The notes under the pieces are model-generated. The model saw nothing but the letters and a program-made list of their open reading frames with translations. It did not search any database and had not been told where the DNA came from. DNA of 64,000 bases from Shewanella nanhaiensis (GTDB taxonomy: Bacteria; Pseudomonadota; Gammaproteobacteria; Enterobacterales; Shewanellaceae). The stretch is taken from positions 222,189 to 286,188 of the forward strand of contig NZ_JAHZST010000007.1 in NCBI RefSeq assembly GCF_019457885.1, read 5' to 3'. A program made the translations under genes and the position numbers. Positions 39,257 to 49,121 of the stretch are shown piece after piece (the stretch's first letter is position 1; each line of letters opens with the position of its first letter).

Positions 39257-39300
39257 TTAGATTGCACTAATTCAGTTAACCAAACAAAGGGCTAAGTAAC

Positions 39301-40764
39301 TTACGCTTTATTCGTTTCTGCCGAGCTTTCAACCGTTTTTTGATTTTTGTTCACCCAGATCCCGCCCTCTAAATTATCGATTTCAGGAAATTGAGTGCTA
39401 TCAAACGTTGGTGTTACGCCAGACTTAAGCTGACGCTCATAATCTTTAATCACGGCATAGGCCACCTTAGAGAGCATCACAATCGCAGCGATATTAACTA
39501 GGGCCATCAATCCCATCGACACATCAGCAAAGTTCCACACTAAGCTTAATGATGCCACTGAGCCCGCCATCACCATGGCTAGCACTAGGCCACGGAAGAT
39601 GAAGAGTACTTTTTTGCTCTTAGTTAAAAACATAACATTGCTTTCTGCATAGCTGTAGTTAGCAATAATAGAGGAGAAGCAGAACAGGATAATCGCAAAT
39701 GCCAAGAAATAAGATGACCAGGCACCTAGCTCATTATTTAGCGCTAGCTGCAGCAACCCTATCCCCTCTTGTCCATTTGGTGCATCGAGTACACCAGAGA
39801 GCATGATGATCGCCGCAGAGGAGCTACAGATAACAATAGTATCAACAAAAACACCGATCATCTGCACAAAACCCTGAGATGCAGGGTGATTTGGGTTCGG
39901 TGTCGCCGATGCCGCAATATTAGCCGCGCTGCCCATACCCGCTTCATTGGAGAATAAACCACGTGCAATACCCGCCATCATAGCGCCCATCGCACCACCA
40001 GCGGCCTCTTCCCAACCTAGCGCACTCTTCACTATCAGTGATAATGCTGCAGGAACCTGCTCGATATTGGTCACAAGTACCAGTAAGGCTATCGCTAAGT
40101 AAGCCACCGCCATCACAGGCACAATCAGTTCAGATGCCTTGGCAACCTTCTTTAATCCACCACAAATAATGTAAGCAGAGGCCAGTACGATAACAAGACC
40201 TATGATTGTTTTATCGAAACCAAATGCATTATTAAGCGCATCTGTCATGGTGTTGGCTTGCACAGAGTTGAAAGCGAAACCAAAAGCGATAATCAGCAGT
40301 ATAGAGAAGATAGTCCCCATCCAGCGTTTGCCCAGTCCACGCTCCATATAATAAGCCGGACCACCACGGTACTGGCCTTCACTGTCTTTGACTTTGTAGA
40401 CTTGGGCCAAAGTCGATTCAATAAAGGCCGTTGCCATACCTAACATAGCAATAAGCCACATCCAGAATATCGCGCCAGCGCCACCTACTGTGATAGCAAC
40501 AGCCACACCGGCCATGTTGCCGGTACCCACTCGCGCCGCCATCGAGGTACAAAACACCTGGAATGAGGAGATCCCGTCAATCTTCTCACGCCCTTGAATA
40601 ACGAGTTTGACACCATGTCCGAATAAACGAAACTGGATAAAACCTAAGCGTAGTGTAAATAGGACACCAGCTGCGACTAACACATAGATAAGCACGCTGC
40701 CCCAAAGCAGACCATTTGTGTAGTTGATCGCAGACTCTATCCACGTCATTAAATTTTCAAACAT
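39301..40764 (-). CDS. Alanine/glycine:cation symporter (AGCS family)
   Basis: A 487-residue inner-membrane transporter with about eleven hydrophobic segments. SSFQVFCTSMAARVGTGNMAGVAVAITVGGAGAIFWMW is the family signature, followed by GGPAYYMERGLGKRWMG and ARGLFSNEAGMGSAANIAASA. It takes up alanine or glycine with sodium. The C-terminus is a cytoplasmic charged tail. A CRP-like palindrome lies 197 bp upstream in the region shared with the phosphoketolase gene. Confidence 0.92.
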   Translation of the reverse strand: MFENLMTWIESAINYTNGLLWGSVLIYVLVAAGVLFTLRLGFIQFRLFGHGVKLVIQGREKIDGISSFQVFCTSMAARVGTGNMAGVAVAITVGGAGAIFWMWLIAMLGMATAFIESTLAQVYKVKDSEGQYRGGPAYYMERGLGKRWMGTIFSILLIIAFGFAFNSVQANTMTDALNNAFGFDKTIIGLVIVLASAYIICGGLKKVAKASELIVPVMAVAYLAIALLVLVTNIEQVPAALSLIVKSALGWEEAAGGAMGAMMAGIARGLFSNEAGMGSAANIAASATPNPNHPASQGFVQMIGVFVDTIVICSSSAAIIMLSGVLDAPNGQEGIGLLQLALNNELGAWSSYFLAFAIILFCFSSIIANYSYAESNVMFLTKSKKVLFIFRGLVLAMVMAGSVASLSLVWNFADVSMGLMALVNIAAIVMLSKVAYAVIKDYERQLKSGVTPTFDSTQFPEIDNLEGGIWVNKNQKTVESSAETNKA

Positions 40765-41195
40765 AAGCTAATTTTTATCCCCATGACAGATATCGGTCTG
40801 ATAGCTTTACCTTACCGTATCTGGCTTGTTATAAGTTTCCTTCCAATTTTGATCAAAGAATACCGGTAAATTTTCTATTTAATTATCCTTTCCTAAGCCA
40901 ACTAAAGCTAGGTTTACCGAATTCGATGCCGCAAAATAGCATACCATTAAAAATACCTCGCGTGATCATGATCACACTTAACCATTTACATAACACCTAA
41001 ATCACGGTCGTTCACATTAAAGGTCACCTTTCACAACTGATAACACAAAGGTTTTACCACCAAATTGGCAACAATTTACAAAACTTATAACTTTTGCAAA
41101 ACAAGATATAGAACACATTTTTGTAATAAAATTACAAATATAGTGTTTCCCATGAGGTTTGATTAACTTTTTGCTTACTATAAATGGGGTTATTT
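40765..41195. other. Divergent region between symporter and phosphoketolase genes
   Basis: This 431-bp stretch has no gene. It contains one CRP-like palindrome at 40961-40976 and is otherwise A/T-rich, as expected for two divergent promoters. Confidence 0.65.
40961..40976. promoter_or_regulatory. CRP-type site
   Basis: CGTGATCATGATCACA matches TGTGA-N6-TCACA with one mismatch and has a perfect GTGATCATGATCAC core. It could control either divergent gene. In Shewanella CRP also governs anaerobic respiration. Confidence 0.6.
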
Positions 41196-43562
41196 ATGTC
41201 ACAACAGCAAGAGATCAGCGCATTAAAGAAATTTGTCCGAGCTACCAACTTTCTAGCGACTTCGCAAATTTACCTCAAGCAGAACGTGCTACATAAACGT
41301 TCGCTTACTCACTCAGATATTAAACCTAGACTGCTTGGCCACTGGGGCACCTGCCCAGGTATCAACTTTGTTTATGCCAACGTCAACCGTCTTATCGTCA
41401 AGAACCAACGCTCTTTTGTCTATTTAGTCGGTCCAGGCCACGGTTTTCCTGCCGTACAAGCTAACCTGTTTATGGAAGGCTCTCTTAGCCACTTCTACCC
41501 AGAGAACATTCCATACAACGAAACTGGCATTGAAGATATCTGTAAAAAATTCTCCGCCGCTTACGGCTACCCATCCCATGCAAACCCTGAAGCACCAGGC
41601 CAGATCTTAGAGGGTGGCGAGCTAGGTTACTCGCTTTCTGTTGCTTGGGGCGCAGTACTGGATAATCCAGATTTAATTGCTGCATGTCTTGTGGGTGATG
41701 GTGAATCAGAAACAGGTCCACTCGCAGCATCTTGGTATGCTAACCGCTTAGTTGACCCAGCAACCAATGGTGCTGTACTGCCTATCGTCCATATTAATGG
41801 TTATAAGATCTCAGGCCCAACCCGTATGGGACGTATGAGCCATGAAGAGCTAGATCTTGAGTTCCGTGGACTTGGCTACCATCCAATCATTGTTGACGAT
41901 GAGCTCGATGAAGATGTCTATGTGCAGATGACGAAAGCCATGGACACTTCCTATGAGATGATCACCGCCATTCAAACCCGTGCACGCAGTGGTGAAGATG
42001 TCGTCAAGCCTCGCTGGCCAGTGATATTGATGCGTACAGCAAAAGGCTGGACAGGTACGGCACAATATAATGGTAAGAAACTTGAAGGTAACTGTGAATC
42101 TCATCAAGTTATCGTGAATAAGTGCGCCACAGATAAGGGTCACTTAGATGCCCTCGATACTTGGCTTGCAAGCTATAACTTCAATGAGCTCTACTCAATC
42201 AACGAGCAAGGCCAGCTAATTTTCGATGAGGAGATCCAATCTCTTATTCCACCAGCAGAGCTTTGCTGTGGCCGTCAGCACCTAAGCTATGGTGGCGAGG
42301 TGGTCCGCGCCCTATCCAAACCCGACCTTGAAAAGCTCTCTTATGGTCCGGAAACACCGAGAGGACAACGTGGACTCTCTATGTATAAGATGGGTGAGTG
42401 GATGCGTGATGCATTTAAACTCAACCGTGACCAACGCAACCTGCGTATTTTCAGCCCTGATGAGACTTACTCGAATCAACTTCAAGCAGTCTTTGAAGAA
42501 ACTGACCGCGCATGGCAGTGGCCTATCGAGGAGTGGGATGAAGATATGGCCCGCGATGGACGTGTTATCGAGCTACTTTCAGAGAACTTACTCTTCGGTA
42601 TGATGCATGGCTACACAGTAACAGGTCGCCATGCGATGTTCCCAACTTATGAATCATTCTCACAAGTTGTCTCATCAATGGCCGATCAGTACTGTAAGTA
42701 TGTCTATGCCAGCCAAGGGGTACACTTCCGTAAGCCAGTCCCCGCCTGTAACGTCGTGCTCTCATCGCTCCTTGAGCGTCAAGACCACAACGGTTACTCG
42801 CATCAGAATCCCTCATTCCTCGGCGCAATGCTTGAGAAACACCCTAAGATCATCTCAGCTTATCTACCAGCTGATGGTAACAGCACCTTGGTTTACACAG
42901 AGCGTGCCTATGAAGACAGAGATAAACTCAACATCTTAGTTGCGGGTAAGAAAGACTTGCCTCAATGGCTAACACTTGATGAAGCGCGCCAACAAGCAAA
43001 AGATGGCGTTATGGTCTGGGATTTTGCCTCCGATGAAGACCCTGATGTGGTCCTAGTTGGTTGTGGTGATTACGTCACCCAAGAGGCGATGGCATCACTG
43101 GTACTCATACGTGAACTACTACCAAGAGTGCGTATCCGCTTTGTTAGCGTCACCGAGCTTACCAGCAGCGGCTTAGGTAGCTTGGATTTCCAAAGTAAGC
43201 CTTGGTTAATGGATGAGGTATTTACTGCCGATAAAGGAGTGGTATTTAACTATCACGGTTATCCAAATACCATTAAGAAGTTGGTATTTGATTACAAAGG
43301 CAGTGATAGATTCAGAATCAAAGGCTACGAAGAGGAAGGTTCAACAACAACCCCATTTGATATGGGTGTTCGTAACGGCACTTCTCGTTACCACTTGGTT
43401 ATCGACATGGCCTACAAGTTGTTCCAGCAGGGAGTCATCGACGAAACCCAACATGTGGCCATCACTACAGACATGCTTCAACGTCTCGTGGACCACAGAA
43501 ACTACATCAAAGCTAACGGTGTTGACCCTATTAGCCTTGAGAATTGGGTCTGGACTCGCTAA
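41196..43562 (+). CDS. xfp: Xylulose-5-phosphate/fructose-6-phosphate phosphoketolase
   Basis: A 788-residue thiamine-diphosphate enzyme that cleaves xylulose-5-P (or fructose-6-P) with phosphate to acetyl-phosphate and glyceraldehyde-3-P (erythrose-4-P). TPP-binding GDGESETG starts at residue 167. Family motifs include GHWGTCPGINFVYAN, VGPGHGFPA, HINGYKISGPTRMGRM and SHQNPSFLGAML. ATG 41196 is preferred, with GGGGTT 7 nt upstream. An ATG at 41184 would add four residues. Its own terminator follows. Neighbouring transaldolase and phosphoglucose isomerase genes would connect to its substrates. No ackA or pta lies in the window to use the acetyl-phosphate. Confidence 0.93.
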   Translation: MSQQQEISALKKFVRATNFLATSQIYLKQNVLHKRSLTHSDIKPRLLGHWGTCPGINFVYANVNRLIVKNQRSFVYLVGPGHGFPAVQANLFMEGSLSHFYPENIPYNETGIEDICKKFSAAYGYPSHANPEAPGQILEGGELGYSLSVAWGAVLDNPDLIAACLVGDGESETGPLAASWYANRLVDPATNGAVLPIVHINGYKISGPTRMGRMSHEELDLEFRGLGYHPIIVDDELDEDVYVQMTKAMDTSYEMITAIQTRARSGEDVVKPRWPVILMRTAKGWTGTAQYNGKKLEGNCESHQVIVNKCATDKGHLDALDTWLASYNFNELYSINEQGQLIFDEEIQSLIPPAELCCGRQHLSYGGEVVRALSKPDLEKLSYGPETPRGQRGLSMYKMGEWMRDAFKLNRDQRNLRIFSPDETYSNQLQAVFEETDRAWQWPIEEWDEDMARDGRVIELLSENLLFGMMHGYTVTGRHAMFPTYESFSQVVSSMADQYCKYVYASQGVHFRKPVPACNVVLSSLLERQDHNGYSHQNPSFLGAMLEKHPKIISAYLPADGNSTLVYTERAYEDRDKLNILVAGKKDLPQWLTLDEARQQAKDGVMVWDFASDEDPDVVLVGCGDYVTQEAMASLVLIRELLPRVRIRFVSVTELTSSGLGSLDFQSKPWLMDEVFTADKGVVFNYHGYPNTIKKLVFDYKGSDRFRIKGYEEEGSTTTPFDMGVRNGTSRYHLVIDMAYKLFQQGVIDETQHVAITTDMLQRLVDHRNYIKANGVDPISLENWVWTR

Positions 43563-43590
43563 AAAACGCTTTCATTAAGTAAAATTAATA

Positions 43591-43625
43591 AAAAGGTGTA
43601 TCCCTACTGGGTACACCTTTTTTTA
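43591..43625 (+). terminator. Phosphoketolase terminator
   Basis: AAAAGGTGTA...TACACCTTTT stem closed by CCC/GGG around TACT, followed by eight T's, 28 bp after the stop codon. Confidence 0.92.
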
Positions 43626-43805
43626 TACAAAAAACTTGTAGTAAATCACTTTTTAGACACAATCAAATTGGAATTAGTTCACATTTCAATGGATAATAGT
43701 GACGCCAACGACAAAAACAAAGGATTCCCCTCCCAAAGGGTTGGCTCTGCATCATCAATCGATAAGCAGTCACGGGGAAGTATTAACAAGAAAAGGATTT
43801 GGAAA

Positions 43806-44909
43806 ATGATGAACAATACATTAAAAGCAGTTTTGCTGACATCTATGCTCCCATTTGCTGCTAATGCAGCTCAAGAGCTCACCCCATGGTACGTGGGTGG
43901 CGGTGTTGGTGTTAACGATTATGAACCAAGCTGCGATCTAAAAACCATGAAAGTTTGTGGTAAAGATGATCCTTACGCTTGGGACGTATTTGGCGGTTAC
44001 CTATTTAACGACTATTTTGGTGTTGAGCTAGGTTACCGTGATCTTGGTCGCGGAGAGTGGACAGACTATGCTAACAAGCGTAACGATGTTGGCGCCAAAG
44101 GTATGACCTTAGGTCTAGTTGGTTTTATGCCACTTTCACAACGCTGGAGTCTATCGGCTGAAGCTGGTGCGATGAACTACCTGCTATCAAACAACAAGCA
44201 GTATGGCACTGAGTATTACAGTGACAGCGGCGTAGCACCTTACTTTGGTGTTGGTGTCGGTTATAACATCACTGAAAATTTAAAACTGCAGGCTAAATAC
44301 CGCCGCTATGAAAACTTAGAAGATGACAAGTGGAATACACTTGACATGGAAAGCAACTATTGGGGATTAGAGCTAAGTTACCGTTTCGGTCGCACCGCTC
44401 CAGCCGCAGTGGTCGCTCCAGTCGTTGCCGCACCAGTTGATTCAGATAATGACGGTGTGACTGACGATATGGACCAATGTCCAAATACACCTTCAACTCA
44501 TCAAGTTGATGGTAATGGTTGTACTATCTACAAAGAGACAACTGAGCAGCGTGATGTTGGCTCGATTCAGTTTGCTAACAACTCATCTGTGGTTAAGAAC
44601 GAATCTTACCAGCAGATAGAGAAGCTAGCGAACTACATGAACCAGCACCCTAAATCGACAGTACTGATCTCAGGTCATGCATCTGATGTAGGTAAAGCTG
44701 AGTACAACATGATGCTATCTGACAAACGTGCTAACGCCGTTGCTAAGATCTTGGTTGAAAAATATGGTATTGCGCAAGATCGCGTAGAAGCGAAAGGCTT
44801 CGGTATCACTCAACCTATCATCGAAGGTAGTAGCCCAGCCGCAAACAAGGCTAACCGCCGTATCGAAGCTCACGTCACAGGCGTGAAAAAAGAAGCCCTA
44901 ATCAAGTAA
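43806..44909 (+). CDS. OmpA-family outer-membrane protein
   Basis: A 367-residue protein. Signal peptide MMNNTLKAVLLTSMLPFAANA, then an eight-stranded OmpA-type barrel (WYVGGGVGVNDYEP ... YWGLELSYRFGR), an Ala/Val/Pro linker, a calcium-binding thrombospondin type-3 repeat (DSDNDGVTDDMDQCPNTP) and a C-terminal OmpA peptidoglycan-binding domain (VLISGHASDVGKAEYNMMLSDKRANAVA). I use ATG 43806, which has AAGGA 8 nt upstream and gives a normal signal peptide. The frame is open upstream to 43596, but that part overlaps the phosphoketolase terminator. Confidence 0.9.
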   Translation: MMNNTLKAVLLTSMLPFAANAAQELTPWYVGGGVGVNDYEPSCDLKTMKVCGKDDPYAWDVFGGYLFNDYFGVELGYRDLGRGEWTDYANKRNDVGAKGMTLGLVGFMPLSQRWSLSAEAGAMNYLLSNNKQYGTEYYSDSGVAPYFGVGVGYNITENLKLQAKYRRYENLEDDKWNTLDMESNYWGLELSYRFGRTAPAAVVAPVVAAPVDSDNDGVTDDMDQCPNTPSTHQVDGNGCTIYKETTEQRDVGSIQFANNSSVVKNESYQQIEKLANYMNQHPKSTVLISGHASDVGKAEYNMMLSDKRANAVAKILVEKYGIAQDRVEAKGFGITQPIIEGSSPAANKANRRIEAHVTGVKKEALIK

Positions 44910-44931
44910 CACGCTTCTTGCTCTTTGGTTA

Positions 44932-44963
44932 AAAAAGTCGCTGCCTTGGTAGCGACTTTTTTT
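44932..44963 (+). terminator. Terminator of the OmpA-family gene
   Basis: AAAAAGTCGCT pairs with AGCGACTTTTT around GCCTTGGT, ending in a T-run. Confidence 0.9.
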
Positions 44964-45178
44964 ATCTGTAATGATAGCAAGCTACAAGCTATACTCTCGG
45001 GTACTCATTTTAAGTGGCTATTTTCAAGCAATCTTATCCTTTAAAAACCTTTTTACTGATATTTTGCAACTTTCCTGTAATTTTTTTTCATTTATGGTTG
45101 GATTTATCATCAAGATCGCTTCTAATACCTGCTGCAAATCACAAACCTTAAGCTGCTTCTTAAGAAGGATGTAATTTT

Positions 45179-46135
45179 ATGGCTAATACACTAGAGCAAT
45201 TCAAATCAATCACCACCATTGTCGCTGATACTGGAGACATTGAGGCCATCAAGCGTTATCAACCAGAAGACGCAACGACTAACCCGTCATTAATTTTAAA
45301 AGCAGCCCAGATCCCGGACTATGCTCACCTTATCGAAAATGCCATCGAATGGGCTAAAACGCAGAGTTCCCAGATTGACCAGCAAGTAGAAGATGCTGGT
45401 GACAAACTTGCTGTTAATATCGGCGTCGAGATATTAAAAATCGTTCCAGGCCGTATCTCTACCGAAGTCGATGCTCGCCTCTCTTTTGATAAAGCAGGCT
45501 CTATCGCTAAAGCCCACAAGCTCATTAAGCTTTATCAAGAAGCTGGCATAGACAAGTCTCGTATTCTTATCAAGCTTGCTTCTACTTGGGAAGGGATCTG
45601 TGCGGCTAAAGAGCTTGAGCAAGAAGGGATTAACTGTAACCTGACATTACTATTTAGCTTTGCTCAAGCACGAGCATGTGCAGAAGCTGGTGTTTACCTT
45701 ATCTCTCCTTTTGTTGGCCGTATCTTAGACTGGTACAAGAAAGACACTGGGCTTGAATATTCAGCAACCGAAGATCCAGGCGTTGTTTCTGTTACCGAGA
45801 TCTATAACTACTACAAGCGTCATGGATTTAACACTGTTGTTATGGGCGCAAGCTTCAGAAACACAGGTGAAATCATCGAGCTTGCCGGTTGCGACCGCTT
45901 AACGATAGGACCTGCCCTTCTTGAAGAGATGGCCAACTCACAGACAGAAGTTGTGCGTAAGCTTATTCCAGCTGAAACAACTGTGGAAGCAGGTGAGCCA
46001 CTAACTGAAGCTCAGTTCCGTTGGGAATTTAACGAAGATCCTATGGCCGTTGAGAAGCTGGCTGAAGGCATTCGTAACTTCGCAATCGATCAAGGCAAGC
46101 TGGAAGTGATGCTTAAAGAGAAACTAGCCTCTTAA
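45179..46135 (+). CDS. tal: Transaldolase
   Basis: A 318-residue enzyme of the pentose phosphate pathway that transfers dihydroxyacetone between sedoheptulose-7-P and glyceraldehyde-3-P. The Schiff-base Lys132 is in [12 protein letters not shown], at the same number as in E. coli Tal[13 protein letters not shown] and [11 protein letters not shown] are further signatures. Length equals TalB (317). ATG 45179 follows AAGGATGTAATTTT. pgi starts 15 bp later, so the two form an operon. Confidence 0.97.
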   Translation: MANTLEQFKSITTIVADTGDIEAIKRYQPEDATTNPSLILKAAQIPDYAHLIENAIEWAKTQSSQIDQQVEDAGDKLAVNIGVEILKIVPGRISTEVDARLSFDKAGSIAKAHKLIKLYQEAGIDKSRILIKLASTWEGICAAKELEQEGINCNLTLLFSFAQARACAEAGVYLISPFVGRILDWYKKDTGLEYSATEDPGVVSVTEIYNYYKRHGFNTVVMGASFRNTGEIIELAGCDRLTIGPALLEEMANSQTEVVRKLIPAETTVEAGEPLTEAQFRWEFNEDPMAVEKLAEGIRNFAIDQGKLEVMLKEKLAS

Positions 46136-46150
46136 AAAGGAGTTAAAGAG

Positions 46151-47788
46151 ATGACCAGACTGACCCAGAGCGACACCTGGCAGGCACTAAGCACTCATAC
46201 GCAGTCACTGCCACATATGAGAGACCTGTTTGAGGGTGATGCTCAACGTTTTAAGACTATGTCAACTTCTGCCTGTGGCCTATTTTTAGATTACTCTAAA
46301 AATAGAGCGACAGAAGAGACACTCTCTTTACTTTTTAAACTTGCCGAAGATGCTCAGCTACCATCAAAAATAGCAGGCATGTTCAACGGTGAGATAATCA
46401 ACACCACAGAGAAGCGCGCTGTTTTACACACCGCCCTTCGTGCTAGCCCAGAGCAAGAGATACTGCTTGATGGTGTCAACATTGTGCAGGAAGTGCAGGA
46501 AACTCAGCAGAAGATGGCTGAGTTTGTTAACGCAATCACCTCTGGTCAATGGAAAGGCTATACAGGCAAGAGAATAACTGATGTCGTTAGTATCGGCATC
46601 GGCGGCTCCTTCCTAGGCCCTAAGATTGTCTCTCAAGCACTCAGACCCTACTGGACTGGTGAGCTAAACTGTCATTTTGTTGCCAATGTTGACGCCACCT
46701 CTATCTGTGAAAAGCTAAAGACACTGGATGCTGAGACAACCCTGTTTATCATGTCGTCTAAATCTTTTGGTACTCAAGAGACACTGACAAACACCTTAAG
46801 CGCTAAAGATTGGTTCCTCAAGCAAGGCGGAAGTCAGCTTGATGTGGCTAAGCATTTCGTGGCCGTCACCTCCAATGTTCCTAAGGCGACTGAGTTTGGT
46901 ATTGATGCAGAAAACATCTTCCCAATGTGGGACTGGGTAGGCGGACGTTACTCACTCTGGTCAGCTATTGGACTACCAATCGCACTGTTAATTGGAATGG
47001 AGCATTTCAAGGCGCTGTTACAAGGTGCCCATGAGATGGACAAGCACTTCTTAGAAGCGCCACTGACTGAAAACATGCCAGTGATTATGGGGCTCTTCTC
47101 TCTGCTCTATGGTAACTTCCACGGCACTCAATCCCATGTGGTACTGACCTATGATCACTACCTACGTGGCTTACCCGCATACTTCCAGCAACTTGATATG
47201 GAAAGTAATGGTAAATCAGTGACCTTAGATGGAACCGATGTGGACTTTAGCACAGGCCCTGTTATCTGGGGTGGAGAAGGTACCAATGGTCAGCACGCTT
47301 ACCACCAGCTAATTCACCAAGGTACTGCGCTTATTCCAGCGGACTTTATTATGCCGCTTCAAAGCCATAACCCTCTCGGTGAACATCATATTCAATTGGC
47401 ATCTAACTGCTTTGGTCAAACACAAGCTCTGATGCAGGGACGTAACTATGATGAAGCCCTTAAGGAGCTTTCAGGTAGCAAGTTATCAGCTGACGAGCAG
47501 GCACTGATCGCCAAACATAAAGTCATGCCTGGCAATAAGCCAAGTAATACAATCCTAATGGATAAGTTAACGCCATCAACACTAGGCTCACTCATTGCAC
47601 TTTATGAGCACAGAACCTTCGTTCAAGGTGCTATCTGGGATATCAACTCCTTCGATCAATGGGGGGTAGAGTTAGGTAAAAGTTTAGGTAATGATGTACT
47701 GGAAAGACTCAGTGCAGACAGTGATGCGACCTCATTAGACAGTTCCAGTAATGGTCTAATCAACATGTTCAGACAAGGCAAAATCTAA
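46151..47788 (+). CDS. pgi: Glucose-6-phosphate isomerase
   Basis: A 545-residue enzyme interconverting glucose-6-P and fructose-6-P. The signatures [47 protein letters not shown] and [13 protein letters not shown] are all present, and the active-site Glu/His/Lys segments are intact. AAAAAGGAG lies 9 nt before the ATG. It is coupled to tal and ends with a strong terminator. In this cell it also connects the fructose-6-P made from GlcNAc to gluconeogenesis. Confidence 0.97.
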   Translation: MTRLTQSDTWQALSTHTQSLPHMRDLFEGDAQRFKTMSTSACGLFLDYSKNRATEETLSLLFKLAEDAQLPSKIAGMFNGEIINTTEKRAVLHTALRASPEQEILLDGVNIVQEVQETQQKMAEFVNAITSGQWKGYTGKRITDVVSIGIGGSFLGPKIVSQALRPYWTGELNCHFVANVDATSICEKLKTLDAETTLFIMSSKSFGTQETLTNTLSAKDWFLKQGGSQLDVAKHFVAVTSNVPKATEFGIDAENIFPMWDWVGGRYSLWSAIGLPIALLIGMEHFKALLQGAHEMDKHFLEAPLTENMPVIMGLFSLLYGNFHGTQSHVVLTYDHYLRGLPAYFQQLDMESNGKSVTLDGTDVDFSTGPVIWGGEGTNGQHAYHQLIHQGTALIPADFIMPLQSHNPLGEHHIQLASNCFGQTQALMQGRNYDEALKELSGSKLSADEQALIAKHKVMPGNKPSNTILMDKLTPSTLGSLIALYEHRTFVQGAIWDINSFDQWGVELGKSLGNDVLERLSADSDATSLDSSSNGLINMFRQGKI

Positions 47789-47809
47789 CGCCGTAGTCGA
47801 TTTTTAGAA

Positions 47810-47838
47810 AAAAGCCAGTTTTTACTGGCTTTTTTTTA
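47810..47838 (+). terminator. tal-pgi terminator
   Basis: AAAAGCCAGT and ACTGGCTTTT form the stem, followed by a T-run, about 20 bp after the pgi stop. Confidence 0.92.
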
Positions 47839-48015
47839 TTCTCAAATTTCAGACACTCCATCCTTTTGTATCTTTTACACTTACCTACGACTTTAGTGTT
47901 CAAACAACATCAAAAGGTCACATTGAATTAACACAAATGAAACATTTTTCTTGCACACTATTTTAAAAGTGTGGTATTTATTTGTTGAACAGAATAACAA
48001 CAACAGGAGGTTGCC

Positions 48016-48201
48016 ATGAATCGACTAGATTATGGTAGTGCGCTAGATGCAGTCGTAGAAAGGCCGAGTCGCTCAAGAAGCTCCAATAAGAAGCGTAAAT
48101 GGCGTGAAATTGAAGCACTGAAAGAGAAGCACCGCTTACTTAAAGAGCTACAAGATATCGATAAAAGTTTCGAATGTGAACTTGATAACCTCCTAATGTA
48201 A
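48016..48201 (+). CDS. DUF3545-family small protein
   Basis: A 61-residue basic protein (MNRLDYGSALDAVVERPSRS, then a Lys/Arg/Glu-rich helix ending DNLLM). It matches my memory of the DUF3545 family of Shewanella and Vibrio, of unknown function. ACAGGAGGTTGCC is an excellent ribosome-binding site before ATG 48016, so it is well translated. A terminator follows 13 bp after the stop. It stands alone. Confidence 0.8.
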   Translation: MNRLDYGSALDAVVERPSRSRSSNKKRKWREIEALKEKHRLLKELQDIDKSFECELDNLLM

Positions 48202-48213
48202 AATATCAAGATC

Positions 48214-48240
48214 AAAAAGAGCGCATAATGCGCTCTTTTT
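48214..48240 (+). terminator. Terminator of the DUF3545 gene, part of a repeated element
   Basis: AAAAAGAGCGCA pairs perfectly with TGCGCTCTTTTT around TAA. It is followed by a tail that recurs after the terminator at 63814. Confidence 0.92.
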
Positions 48241-48314
48241 TGTGTCTGGAACACTTATGTCTATTTCCCATGGATGGATAGAAATTGACTTTGTGTCTGG
48301 CCATAAATGTTCCA
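48241..48314. repeat. Repeat tail downstream of terminator, copy A, with inverted partner
   Basis: TGTCTGGAACACTTATG follows the terminator directly. CATGGATG (CATCCATG on the minus strand) lies at 48269-48276, and CATAAATGTTCCA (48302-48314) is the inverted partner of TGGAACACTTATG with one mismatch. The same order of terminator, TGTCTGGAACA, TTATG and TTCCATGGA recurs at 63814-63878. Confidence 0.6.
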
Positions 48315-48443
48315 TACATTTAATGGCATTTCCTCCACTGACCCATAGGGATATGGGGAATGTCTTAAAGCGTATTGAACGCATAAGACCTTGGAGGTCA
48401 GAACACTTATTAATCAAGAGAGGATAAATAGCTCTCTGTTGTA

Positions 48444-48989
48444 TTAATCTGTGTCATCTGAATTAATGTACTCTCTAAGCTCTTCAAACAGAACATTATC
48501 ATCGTCATTAAACAGAGGGTCATCTATCAGCTTGAGGGAGCACTCCTGCTGTATGTTTTTCCAATCCTCCTCATCGGTCATCTTTGACCACAGCGGGAAT
48601 ATGGTGCTGTTCTCATAAAGCATATGCTCCTCTTGCTCAACAACATAGGATTTAAGATCGGTAACTAACTGCTCTCTTGAGACCATCACATCACTTAAAA
48701 TTAAGTTTAAGTTCGCCATTAACGAAGCGGAAAACTCGGTCAACCTTTGATGCTCTTTAGCCAGCTTTTCATTACGCGCTTCAGGGGAGTACTTAGCCAT
48801 ATAATAGCTATCAATGATATCTTCTAAAGGGTGATGGCTATGCTCTGCATAGCTTTGCATATACTCAACAATATCCCTGATCAGGTTATAGTTAACAGCT
48901 TCGCCAACCTCTAGTCTGCTATATTTCACCTTCAGAATGTTGAGCAAAATTGCGATATGTTTATGATCATTGTTCAGTCTTGCAAGCAT
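48444..48989 (-). CDS. Hemerythrin-like domain protein
   Basis: A 181-residue cytoplasmic protein with a four-helix hemerythrin/HHE fold. Candidate iron ligands are the His of LNNDHKHI, the HSHHPLED segment, the His of LAKEHQRLTEF and the His of VVEQEEHMLYENSTIFP. The start is ATG 48989, with GGAG 6 nt upstream. The upstream in-frame ATG at 49001 would place this ribosome-binding site in the coding region. Such proteins bind oxygen, NO or iron. It lies 132 bp downstream of the response-regulator gene on the same strand and may belong to that signalling system. Confidence 0.85.
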   Translation of the reverse strand: MLARLNNDHKHIAILLNILKVKYSRLEVGEAVNYNLIRDIVEYMQSYAEHSHHPLEDIIDSYYMAKYSPEARNEKLAKEHQRLTEFSASLMANLNLILSDVMVSREQLVTDLKSYVVEQEEHMLYENSTIFPLWSKMTDEEDWKNIQQECSLKLIDDPLFNDDDNVLFEELREYINSDDTD

Positions 48990-49121
48990 AGTGATCTCCA
49001 TATTCCGAACACCTTATATGTACAATACTAGTAAATAGATTAAACATTACCCAATATAGCAAAAGCTCCTCTCTCGTTGACGTGACTAAGATCAACTTAA
49101 AAGGAGATAAAAATAGCAGTA

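Noticed and set aside
43596..43805. Upstream extension of the OmpA-family gene
   Set aside because: It overlaps the phosphoketolase terminator and would hide the signal peptide. A good ribosome-binding site is before 43806.
48242..48427. Open frame of about 56-61 codons after the DUF3545 terminator
   Set aside because: It begins in the terminator tail and covers the repeated sequence and its inverted partner. There is no ribosome-binding site and composition is not gene-like.
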